In this document: positions 25,504 through 33,533 of the stretch, piece by piece | Numbering within the stretch: the stretch's first letter is position 1 | Layout of the letters: each line of letters begins with the position of its first letter | Assembly: GCA_019186945.1 (NCBI GenBank) | Contig: JABAQJ010000001.1 | Span: forward strand, 186,001 to 250,000 | From: Gemmatimonadaceae bacterium | Lineage (GTDB): Bacteria > Gemmatimonadota > Gemmatimonadetes > Gemmatimonadales > Gemmatimonadaceae | Length of the DNA: 64,000 nucleotides | Direction: 5' to 3' | Notes under the pieces: generated by a model | The model's input: only the letters and a program-made list of their open reading frames with translations | Databases searched by the model: none | What the model was told of the DNA's origin: nothing | Made by a program: the position numbers and the translations under genes

Positions 25504-27243
25504 ATGACCAACGGTAGCGGTGGCGGGCCGAAGCCCGCGTTTTACCTCGTGATGTTTACGCTCGTCGTGGCCGTGATCGGTTACGGCGTGTATCGGTTCA
25601 AGGATCGTATCTCGTTGGGCGACAGCGGAGCGATCAGCGCGACCGACCTGGCGCAGGGCGGCCCGGAAGCACCGGACGACGCGTCGCTGACGACGTTCAA
25701 GGAGTACGACAAGCTCAAGTACCAGGAAGCCGGGAAGATGCCGGAAGTCAAAGGCGTCTCCAGCTACGCGCCGTTCGCGGACAACACCGTCATCTTCTCG
25801 CTCAACGTCTGGGCGGGCTGGGCGCCGATCATTCTCGCGAATAACGGGTTCGAGCCGGGGAAGGTGTGGACGGCGGCAAATGGCAAGACTTTCAAGGTCA
25901 AGCTGACGCTGATCGACGACCCGGTGTCGATGCGGGATGCCTATGCTGCGGGCAAGGTTCACGTCGGCTGGGCGACGGTCGACATGCTGCCGCTGTTCCT
26001 CGAGCAGCTCAAACGCGATTCGCGCACCATGCCGCGCGTCTATCAGCAGATCGACTACTCGTTCGGCGGCGACGGCATCGTGTGCCGGAGTGCGATCAAG
26101 TCGGTGTCGGACCTGAAGGGGAAGACGATCGTGCTGGCGCAGAACTCGCCCTCGCACTACTTCGCACTGAACACGCTGATCTCTGGTGGGCTCCAGCCGG
26201 GCGACGTGGATTGGAAGTTCACGGCCGATGCGTTCCAGGCGGCCGCGGCGTTCAACGCCGACAAGCGGATCGCGTGCGCGGTATCCTGGTCGCCCGACAT
26301 CTACAACCTGGCGAACGCGAGCGGAAACAGGATGCTCGTCAACACGCAGACGGCGAACAAGCTCATCGCGGATACCTGGTTCCTGCGAGCGGACGTAGCC
26401 AAGGATCATCCGTACCTGGCAGAGGCGTTGATGCGCGGGATCTTCGACGCGATGGAGCAGTTGCGGACGCAAGACGGGAAAGCGGCCGCGGCGAAGCTGA
26501 TGGCGAAGGGATACTCGCTACCGGAAGCGGACGCGCTTGCGATGCTGGGCGATGCGCATAACACGAACGTGGCGGAGAACCGGGAGTTCTTCCTCAATGC
26601 CAATAATCCTGCAAACTTTCAGCGCACGTTCGAGACGGCGTATTTCCTCTACCGGAAAATCGGCGCGTTGTCCGGGGACGCCGTGGCATTCGACGACATC
26701 TTCGACGGTGGGCCGCTGTCGAAGCTGGTCAAGGATCCCAGGTTCGCCAACCAGAAGAACGAGTACCAGATCCAGTTCGTGCCGACGACGGCGATGTCGG
26801 TCCAGGCAGAGAGCAACGAGATTCTGACAAAGGCAGTCGTCATCCAGTTCTTCCCGAACTCGGACTCGCTCTTCAAGATGATCACGAAGACTGCTGACGG
26901 GAAAACCGTGGAAGAGTTGTACGATCCGAACGTGAACAACGTGATCGAGGAAGTGGGTCGATTGGCCGGGCAATACGGTGCGGCGCGCATCGTGGTCGAA
27001 GGGCATACCGACGCGTCGATGCGCTCGTCAGGCATGGTGAGTGCCGCCGATGTGCAGGAGCTGTCGTTGCGTCGCGCGAACGCGGTCAAGCAGGCGATCG
27101 TCAGGAAGTTCAGTTCACTAAACCCGAACCAGTTCTCCACAGCGGGAGTCGGCTGGGACCGGCCCGCGGATCCGAGCGACCCCAACAACAACGCCAAGAA
27201 TCGACGGGTCGAGATCAAGGTCTACCCGCTGGAACAGAAGTAA
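25504..27243 (+). CDS. solute-binding protein fused to an OmpA peptidoglycan-binding domain
   Basis: 579 residues in three parts. First, an N-terminal uncleaved-looking helix (about 11-30) that should anchor it in the inner membrane. Second, a NitT/TauT/ThiY-like periplasmic-binding domain (about 80-400), with NVWAGWAPIILANNGFE, KVHVGWATVDMLPLF and LKGKTIVLAQNSPSHYF. Third, a C-terminal OmpA-like domain (about 440-579) with VVEGHTDAS at 498-506, LSLRRANAVKQAI and NRRVEIKV, the residues that bind diaminopimelate in peptidoglycan. The protein could therefore bridge inner membrane and cell wall while presenting a ligand to the permease encoded two bases downstream. The ligand is unknown. Confidence 0.9.
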   Translation: MTNGSGGGPKPAFYLVMFTLVVAVIGYGVYRFKDRISLGDSGAISATDLAQGGPEAPDDASLTTFKEYDKLKYQEAGKMPEVKGVSSYAPFADNTVIFSLNVWAGWAPIILANNGFEPGKVWTAANGKTFKVKLTLIDDPVSMRDAYAAGKVHVGWATVDMLPLFLEQLKRDSRTMPRVYQQIDYSFGGDGIVCRSAIKSVSDLKGKTIVLAQNSPSHYFALNTLISGGLQPGDVDWKFTADAFQAAAAFNADKRIACAVSWSPDIYNLANASGNRMLVNTQTANKLIADTWFLRADVAKDHPYLAEALMRGIFDAMEQLRTQDGKAAAAKLMAKGYSLPEADALAMLGDAHNTNVAENREFFLNANNPANFQRTFETAYFLYRKIGALSGDAVAFDDIFDGGPLSKLVKDPRFANQKNEYQIQFVPTTAMSVQAESNEILTKAVVIQFFPNSDSLFKMITKTADGKTVEELYDPNVNNVIEEVGRLAGQYGAARIVVEGHTDASMRSSGMVSAADVQELSLRRANAVKQAIVRKFSSLNPNQFSTAGVGWDRPADPSDPNNNAKNRRVEIKVYPLEQK

Positions 27244-27245
27244 GG

Positions 27246-28058
27246 ATGACAGCCCGTCATCTCTTCGCGTTGCGCGTGGTCCCTTCACTGCCGGTGCGCC
27301 AGGCAGCGGGCAGTGCGGCGATTGCGGCCGTATTGCTCGTCTGGTGGTTCCTGACGAGCGGTGTGACACCGGAGGCGCGCACGATCTCGCCGTCCGTCTT
27401 CCCCAGTCCAATGGAAGTGATCCGTGGGTTCCCGTCGCTCGTAACGGATCGGAATCTCATTGGCGGGATCGCTGCGTCGCTCAACCGTGTCTTCCTGGGT
27501 TTCGGGCTCGCGCTCCTGGTGGGGATCCCGCTTGGTATCGTCGCCGGATCGTTTCGTCTCATTGGTGCCGCGGCGCAGCCCATCTCGCTCTTCGGGCGCA
27601 CGATCCCGGTGGCGGCACTCCTTCCACTGACGCTGCAGATGTTCGGGATAGGCGAACTGCAGAAGGTGATGTTCATCTTCCTCGCGACAGCTCCGTTCGT
27701 TTTTCACGACACAGCGCGCGCGATAGCGAGCGTGCACGATCGGTATGTGGACACCGCCCAGACTCTCGGTGCGAGTTCTGCGGACGTCATGGCCAAGGTG
27801 CTGATTGCGCTCGCGCTTCCCGACATCTACGCAACGATTCGCACCATGTTCGGCATCGCCTTCGGGTACATCATGCTGGCGGAGGTGGTCGATGCGAAGG
27901 CGGGGCTGGGGTTCATAATGCTGCAGAGTCAGCGGCGCGGCATGCCCGAACACCTGGTCGCGACGCTCTTCGTCATCTCCGCACTGGCCTACGGACTCGA
28001 CGCGCTGTTCCGGTTCTTCCAGCGCGGCCTCTTCCCGTATCGCGAAGATCATGACTAG
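27246..28058 (+). CDS. ABC transporter permease, NitT/TauT type
   Basis: 270 residues with about six transmembrane helices and the binding-protein-dependent permease domain. The cytoplasmic EAA loop is DTAQTLGASSADVMAKVLIALALPDI (about 175-200; the first and last parts are the conserved ones). It should form a dimer with the ATPase encoded next, with which it overlaps by eight bases. The substrate is unknown; the family includes nitrate, taurine, sulphonate and thiamine-precursor importers. Start ATG at 27246 is two bases after the stop of the binding-protein gene, so the three subunits are made together. Confidence 0.9.
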   Translation: MTARHLFALRVVPSLPVRQAAGSAAIAAVLLVWWFLTSGVTPEARTISPSVFPSPMEVIRGFPSLVTDRNLIGGIAASLNRVFLGFGLALLVGIPLGIVAGSFRLIGAAAQPISLFGRTIPVAALLPLTLQMFGIGELQKVMFIFLATAPFVFHDTARAIASVHDRYVDTAQTLGASSADVMAKVLIALALPDIYATIRTMFGIAFGYIMLAEVVDAKAGLGFIMLQSQRRGMPEHLVATLFVISALAYGLDALFRFFQRGLFPYREDHD

Positions 28059-28890
28059 CGACGCGACGCCGCCACCTGCCTCCGCCACGCCGCCGCCGGT
28101 CGTGAAGTTCGACCGTGTCAGCAAGACGTACGATGGTGGCTATACCGCCATTCGTGACGTGACCTTCGAGGTGGACGATGTCCCGGGTCACATGGAGATC
28201 GTTGGCATTCTCGGGCCCTCGGGGTGCGGAAAGTCCACCGTGTTGCGGTTGATCGCGGGACTGACGCCGCAGCATCCGGCAACCAGCGGGACCGTAGAGG
28301 TGATGGGCAAGCCGGTAGCGATGCCCGGAGCGGATCGCGGTTTCGTGTTTCAGGACTACACGTCCTTCGACAACCGGACAGTGCAGGACAACATCGCATT
28401 TGGGCTGGAGTGTCGGGGCATGGGGAGCGCCGAGCGAACGGCGCTCGCCCGCGAGTGGATCGCCAAGGTAGGGCTCGACGTCGATCGGGACGCGGAGAAG
28501 TATCCACACGAATTGTCCGGCGGCATGCGACAGCGCGTGGCACTGGCGCGGACACTGATCCTCAAGCCGCGCGTGATCCTGATGGACGAGCCGTTCGGTG
28601 CGCTCGACCCCGGGACTCGTTATGCAATGCAGGATCTTCTGGTCTCGCTCGCGCGAGAGGTGCAGGCCACGGTCTTCCTCGTTACGCACTCGATCGAAGA
28701 AGCGGTCTACGTGGGGGATCGCCTGTTCATCTTCTCGAACGCTCCAGGAACGATCCTCCGCCAGATGTCGACGCCGCCGCCAGATCGTCCCGCACGGGTC
28801 ATGCAACGCGAGGCGTCGTTCCTCGACATCGTCTTCGAGGTGCGCGACATCGTCGATGGCATCGAGGAGTCCGCCGGGGCCGCCACATGA
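28051..28890 (+). CDS. ABC transporter ATP-binding protein, NitT/TauT type
   Basis: 279 residues. Walker A GPSGCGKST at 55-63, Q-loop Gln101, signature LSGGMRQ at 155-161, Walker B ending in MDEP with D-loop ALD near 185, and switch His213 in VTHSIEEA. All catalytic elements are intact, so it should power the permease encoded by the overlapping upstream gene. The N-terminal 17 residues are Pro/Ala-rich. Fifteen bases separate it from the coiled-coil membrane-protein gene, so the ABC module is embedded in the PspA block rather than being an adjacent independent operon. Confidence 0.93.
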   Translation: MTSDATPPPASATPPPVVKFDRVSKTYDGGYTAIRDVTFEVDDVPGHMEIVGILGPSGCGKSTVLRLIAGLTPQHPATSGTVEVMGKPVAMPGADRGFVFQDYTSFDNRTVQDNIAFGLECRGMGSAERTALAREWIAKVGLDVDRDAEKYPHELSGGMRQRVALARTLILKPRVILMDEPFGALDPGTRYAMQDLLVSLAREVQATVFLVTHSIEEAVYVGDRLFIFSNAPGTILRQMSTPPPDRPARVMQREASFLDIVFEVRDIVDGIEESAGAAT

Positions 28891-28905
28891 CGATAACAGT
28901 CTCCC

Positions 28906-29775
28906 ATGGCTGATCCTTCCGCTTCGGGCGGCGGCTTCCTCAGGTACGTCAGGCGTGCCTTCGCGCAGCGGTGGAACCTCGGCCTGTTCGGCGTGGCCAC
29001 GGCTTTCGCGCTACTCTCGCCGGCTCCGGACGCGCTCGTCCCGATCGTTCTTGGTCTGGAAGGAGCCTACTTGTTGGGCCTGGTGAGCCGGCCGCGCTTT
29101 CGCCAGTACGTGGATGCACAGGAAGCGGCCGCATCGCGCGCGGTGCGCGAAGGGACGGCGGTGGACCTGTATTCCCAGCTCCAGGCACGCCTGAGCATGG
29201 GCGACCGGCAGCGCTTCCAGCGCGTCGTCGATCGCTGCGAAGACATGCGGCGCCTCGCGAAGACGGCGCACGCGACGGCCACGCCCGACGACAACCTGCG
29301 CGAGTCGGCGCTCAATCGGCTCCTCTTCTTCTATCTGCGGCTTCTGGTCGCACGACGCTCGCTCGAACAGTTCCTTCAGCAGAGCAACCGGGCCGAGCTG
29401 CAATCGCAGCGCACCGGTTTCGCCTCGAGACTCGCGGGTGCGGAAACGGCCGGTGATCAACGCATGGTTGCCTCGCTCCAGGATACGCTCAAGGATCTCG
29501 ACACGCGTATCGCCAACGTCGACAAGGGAGAAAAGGACGCGCAGTTCATGGACCTGGAGCTGACCCGTATCGAAGGAAAGGTCAACGCGCTGGCGGAGAC
29601 GGCAATCACACGGCAGGATCCGGGGGAACTGAGTGCCCAGGTAAGCGCGTTCACGGACACCCTGAGCCTGTCGCAGGACGTCGCCTCGCAGATGATCTCC
29701 CTGCAGGATCTGGAGCTGGCAGCGGCGGATGCGCCGCCAATCCTGGGGCGCGCCCGTGCCCGTCAGGTGAACTGA
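28906..29775 (+). CDS. coiled-coil membrane protein of the PspA-AAA+ block
   Basis: I do not recognise a family. 289 residues: a hydrophobic hairpin at about 24-60 (LGLFGVATAFALLSP, then LVPIVLGLEGAYLLGLV), probably two closely spaced helices, followed by about 220 residues of soluble, largely helical, heptad-like sequence. Long coiled-coil stretches lie near 75-130, 150-200 and 205-265. The soluble part should face the cytoplasm, where it could dock PspA or the AAA+ protein encoded one base downstream. The arrangement is reminiscent of membrane adaptors in other AAA+ systems, but no specific homology is claimed. Confidence 0.75.
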   Translation: MADPSASGGGFLRYVRRAFAQRWNLGLFGVATAFALLSPAPDALVPIVLGLEGAYLLGLVSRPRFRQYVDAQEAAASRAVREGTAVDLYSQLQARLSMGDRQRFQRVVDRCEDMRRLAKTAHATATPDDNLRESALNRLLFFYLRLLVARRSLEQFLQQSNRAELQSQRTGFASRLAGAETAGDQRMVASLQDTLKDLDTRIANVDKGEKDAQFMDLELTRIEGKVNALAETAITRQDPGELSAQVSAFTDTLSLSQDVASQMISLQDLELAAADAPPILGRARARQVN

Positions 29776-29776
29776 G

Positions 29777-31567
29777 ATGACGGACGAAGCGCGAGACGGT
29801 GTGGTCGATACTCCGACGGCGGCAGGGGCGACGATTCCCGGATGGTATCCGGCATGGGCAAAGGAGCTCGCCGGTGCCTACTTCGCCGGCAGTGCGTCGC
29901 TGTTCGTGCTGCACGGCAATACGTTCGACGAAGTGCCTCTGGATGCGGGCGAGTTGCCTTCGTATGGCCCGATCTCGACGTTCATTGCCGAGCAGCTGTT
30001 CGGGAGCTGGGATCTGGTGCTGCACTACGATGCCGGCCGGGGCATTCGACCGTTCGGGGGACGCGACGCGATGCGGCTGCGTCAGATGGCGCCACGCACG
30101 GCGGAGATCTTCGGTGGCGACCTGGAGAAGTCACGTGTCGTGGAGCCCCAAGCCGTGTTCGCGGCGCTCGATCGCCACCTCATCCAGCAGCTCAACACGC
30201 TCCCCGAGTCCCGGCGACGCGTGGCACTTCTGGTGGATCACGCCTCCTTCGTCTTTCCCAATGCGGAGCCGGGTACGCTATCGCTGAGCGCGAGTTCGGC
30301 CGCGGTCACCGCCCTCAACTGGGCGGCCGCCGCCAGCGTCAGGCGGATCGACTTCGCCTGCGTCCTGATCGAAGAACGGCGGGCCAACCTGCAACAGCGC
30401 ATCACGCAAAACCCGCACGTCGTCACGATCGAGATCCCCCTGCCTGACGCGGATCAGCGGCGACGCTATATCCGCACGCTGGTTGGCGCGCGGAGCGCAG
30501 TGTTCGCCGACGGTCTCGCCGCCACTGACTACGCCGAGGAGACAGCAGGTCTTGCGCTCAACGATCTGGCTCCGCCGTTGCGTGCGGCGCTCGAAGGGCA
30601 GGCGCGGCTGAATCGCGTGGCGTTCTCGCGACTCAAGAAGACGCTGATCGAGCGACAGTGTCACGGGTTGCTCGAGTTCGTCGAACCACAATTCACACTC
30701 GACGACGTCGTGGGACTCGATGCCGCCAAGCGCACCCTGCGCGAGGATGCGAAGCTCATCGAGCGGGGACACCGAAAGTTCGCGCCGATGGGTTACCTGA
30801 TCTGCGGACCAGTGGGCACGGGGAAGACGTTCCTGGTAATGGCTGCCGCCGGCGAGATGGGCATGCCATGCGTCACGCTGAAGAACTTTCGCTCGAAGTA
30901 CGTGGGCGAGACAGAGGCGAACCTGGAGCATGTGCTGTCCGTGTTGCGCGCCATGGGTCCGGTGATGGTCATCGTGGACGAAGCGGATGCGATGCTGGGC
31001 GATCGTGAATCCGGTGGCGACGCGGGAGTGTCCAGCCGGGTTTTCGGGATGATTGCGCACCAGATGGGGAACACGGATTACCGCGGGCAGATCGTCTGGG
31101 TGCTGATGACGGCCCGGCCGGACCTGTTGCCTATCGACCTGAAGCGACAGGGCCGAGCCGAAGTACACATCCCCCTGTTTTATCCGGAGAGCGACGATGA
31201 ACTGCGCCAGATGCTGCGGGCGATGTCGCGGAAGGCTGGTGTGTCGTTGGCGGAGGATGCCGCAGGTCCGTCGCTGGCAATCCCGCACGTGGGACAGCTG
31301 TCCGGTGCGGACATCGAGGGCGTGGTGACGCGCGCCGCCCGCCAGGCGGGGATTGCAGGGGAGGCCACGATTTCGAAGGAGCGCCTGGAACGGGCGCTGG
31401 CCGATTTCATCCCATCAGCCCAATCGCTGGAAAAGCGACTGCAGATCGCCGCGGCGATCCTGGAGTGCACGGATACGGCGTTCCTTCCGGCGTCTTATCG
31501 GACGGCGGATCGAGCGGCGCTCCAAGCGGAGATGTCGACGATCAAGATGCACTTGCGCTCGTCGTGA
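29777..31567 (+). CDS. two-domain AAA+ ATPase (degenerate first domain, active second domain)
   Basis: 596 residues. The N-terminal half (about 35-290) has the outline of an ATPase domain whose P-loop is lost: FVLHGNTFDEV stands where Walker A should be and VALLVDHASF resembles Walker B. The second half is a classic-clade AAA+ domain: Walker A GPVGTGKT at 344-351, an aromatic pore-loop-like SKYVGETE at 373-380, Walker B VIVDEADA (398-405), sensor-1 region MTARPD, and an Arg-finger candidate at Arg460 in KRQGRAE. The inactive-plus-active layout resembles Ycf46-type proteins. It ends the seven-gene block, and its ATG is one base after the previous stop. Likely job: remodelling a partner such as PspA; this is inference. 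Confidence 0.88.
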   Translation: MTDEARDGVVDTPTAAGATIPGWYPAWAKELAGAYFAGSASLFVLHGNTFDEVPLDAGELPSYGPISTFIAEQLFGSWDLVLHYDAGRGIRPFGGRDAMRLRQMAPRTAEIFGGDLEKSRVVEPQAVFAALDRHLIQQLNTLPESRRRVALLVDHASFVFPNAEPGTLSLSASSAAVTALNWAAAASVRRIDFACVLIEERRANLQQRITQNPHVVTIEIPLPDADQRRRYIRTLVGARSAVFADGLAATDYAEETAGLALNDLAPPLRAALEGQARLNRVAFSRLKKTLIERQCHGLLEFVEPQFTLDDVVGLDAAKRTLREDAKLIERGHRKFAPMGYLICGPVGTGKTFLVMAAAGEMGMPCVTLKNFRSKYVGETEANLEHVLSVLRAMGPVMVIVDEADAMLGDRESGGDAGVSSRVFGMIAHQMGNTDYRGQIVWVLMTARPDLLPIDLKRQGRAEVHIPLFYPESDDELRQMLRAMSRKAGVSLAEDAAGPSLAIPHVGQLSGADIEGVVTRAARQAGIAGEATISKERLERALADFIPSAQSLEKRLQIAAAILECTDTAFLPASYRTADRAALQAEMSTIKMHLRSS

Positions 31568-31595
31568 CTGCCGCGGCTGCGCGAAGGGCGTGGCA

Positions 31596-33389
31596 CTACC
31601 ATGCGTCGTCGTCGAAGTCCATCACGTTGCCGGCCCCCGACATCAGCGTGACCAGAAGCGTCTCCGTCTGCGGGAGCATTCGTTCGAAGAAATACCGTGC
31701 CGTTCGGATCTTGGCGTCGTAGAACCGCTGGTCCATCTTGCCACCCGTCACTCGTCGCTGGCTCGCGACACGTGCCTGGCGCAGCCACATGTGTCCCACG
31801 GCCACGTAGCCGAAGATCTGGAGGAAGTCGGATGCTGCCGCGCCGACCTCGTCGCCGTTAGCGATGCCCTTGGTCGCCAGATGCATTGCTCCCCGGCTCA
31901 GCCTGTTCACAGCCGCACCAAAGGCGTTTGCCATCGCCGCCAGGTTCGGATCGCGTTCCGCCTCCGCAAGCTCAGCGCGAACGATCGCCAGATAACGACG
32001 AAGCATACGGCCGTTGCCATCCGGGAGTTTTCGTCCGGCGAGATCCAGCGCTTGCACGTAGTTCGTGCCTTCGTAGATCTGTCCGATCCGGGCATCGCGC
32101 ACGAATTGCTCCATCCCGTAGTCGCGGATGTATCCGTGCCCGCCCAGCGTCTGCACGCCGATGTTGGTCGCGACGAAGGCGCCGTCGGTGAAGAACGCCT
32201 TGATTACGGGCGTCATCAGGGCAACGAGATCGGCGGCTTCCTCGCGCACCGACGAATCCGGATGCCTCAGCTCGACGTCGATCTGGAATGCAGTCCACGT
32301 GGCGAGCGCTCGAGCCCCCTCGACGAACGCTCGCATCCAGAGCAGGCCGCGGCGGATGTCGGCGTGATGCAGGATGCGATCGGCGCTCGCCTGCGGATCC
32401 TTGACGCCGGACAGCGAGCGGCCTTGCCTTCGTTCGCGCGCGTAGGCAACCGCGTTCCCGTAGCTGACGCCCGCCAGCCCCAACCCCTGGAGTCCTACCC
32501 CCAGTCGCGCGGCGTTCATGAGCGTAAACATCGCGCGGAGACCCTTGTGCGGTTCACCGACCAGCCAGCCCGTGGCCCGGTCGAAATCGAGCACGCATGT
32601 GGCGGAACCGCGAATCCCCATCTTGTGTTCGATCGACCGGCAGAACACCGCATTTCGCGCACCGGGCGCGCCATTCGCGTCTGGCACGAACTTCGGGACC
32701 AGGAACATGCTGATGCCGTGCGTCCCCGGTGGCGCGTCGGGGAGACGCGCCAGCACCAGGTGCAGGATGTTCTCCGTCAGGTCGTGTTCGCCAGCCGAAA
32801 TGAAAACCTTCTGCCCCGTAAGCAGGCAGGATCCATCCGGATTCGGGACCGCTGCTGTGCGAATCAAGCCCAGGTCGGTTCCCGCATGCGCTTCGGTCAG
32901 GCACATCGTGCCGGCCCACTTGCCACTCACGACGCGTGGCAGGTACAGCTCCTTGAGCGCAGTGCCGGCATGCGCATACAGGCCCTCATAGACGCCTAAC
33001 GCCAGCCCGGGATACATGGCGAATGACAGGTTTGCGGCGTACAGCATCTCGTCGATCGCGAACCGGAGCGTGAACGGCAACCCCTGGCCACCGTAGGCCG
33101 GATCGCAGGCCAGGCTCAGCCAGCCGGCGTCAGCGAGCGCCGCATAGGCCGCCGGAAACCCTTCGGGCGTCTTCACGTCCCCTGCCTCCCAGCGACAGCC
33201 CGCAGCGTCACCCGGCATGTTGAGCGGGGCGATGACGTCCTCGCAGAACCTCCCGCCTTCCTCCAGCGCGGTCAGGAGTACATCGAGGTCGGCGTTGACA
33301 TAACCGGGAAGTGATGCCAGCGATGCAACATCGAAGAGTTCGCGGAACAGGAACCGGTAGTCGACGACTGGCGCGCGAAACGTCGGCAT
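31596..33389 (-). CDS. acyl-CoA dehydrogenase, large DmdC/AidB-like type
   Basis: FAD enzyme that oxidises an acyl-CoA to the 2-enoyl-CoA. At 597 residues it belongs to the long ACAD subgroup that includes 3-methylmercaptopropionyl-CoA dehydrogenase and AidB-like proteins. Motifs: the N-terminal lid region, MCLTEAHAGTDLG (FAD/substrate loop), LTGQKVFISAGEHDL, GGHGYIRDYGMEQFVRDARI, and the catalytic-base Glu in IYEGTNYVQ. A C-terminal four-helix extension is present. The substrate cannot be named from sequence; fatty- or branched-acyl-CoA is plausible. It converges with the AAA+ gene across 28 bases with no terminator hairpin visible. Confidence 0.9.
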   Translation of the reverse strand: MPTFRAPVVDYRFLFRELFDVASLASLPGYVNADLDVLLTALEEGGRFCEDVIAPLNMPGDAAGCRWEAGDVKTPEGFPAAYAALADAGWLSLACDPAYGGQGLPFTLRFAIDEMLYAANLSFAMYPGLALGVYEGLYAHAGTALKELYLPRVVSGKWAGTMCLTEAHAGTDLGLIRTAAVPNPDGSCLLTGQKVFISAGEHDLTENILHLVLARLPDAPPGTHGISMFLVPKFVPDANGAPGARNAVFCRSIEHKMGIRGSATCVLDFDRATGWLVGEPHKGLRAMFTLMNAARLGVGLQGLGLAGVSYGNAVAYARERRQGRSLSGVKDPQASADRILHHADIRRGLLWMRAFVEGARALATWTAFQIDVELRHPDSSVREEAADLVALMTPVIKAFFTDGAFVATNIGVQTLGGHGYIRDYGMEQFVRDARIGQIYEGTNYVQALDLAGRKLPDGNGRMLRRYLAIVRAELAEAERDPNLAAMANAFGAAVNRLSRGAMHLATKGIANGDEVGAAASDFLQIFGYVAVGHMWLRQARVASQRRVTGGKMDQRFYDAKIRTARYFFERMLPQTETLLVTLMSGAGNVMDFDDDAW

Positions 33390-33533
33390 GAAGGAGGCTC
33401 AGTGCAGAGTATTCACCACTCGGGTCCGGCAGGAGCTTCTATGGCACCGCGTGTCAGGGAATAATACGTGGAGGCGCCGCGACGTACGTGTCACGACGTC
33501 GCGAACGCCACACCTCAACGGGATCGAACCGGC

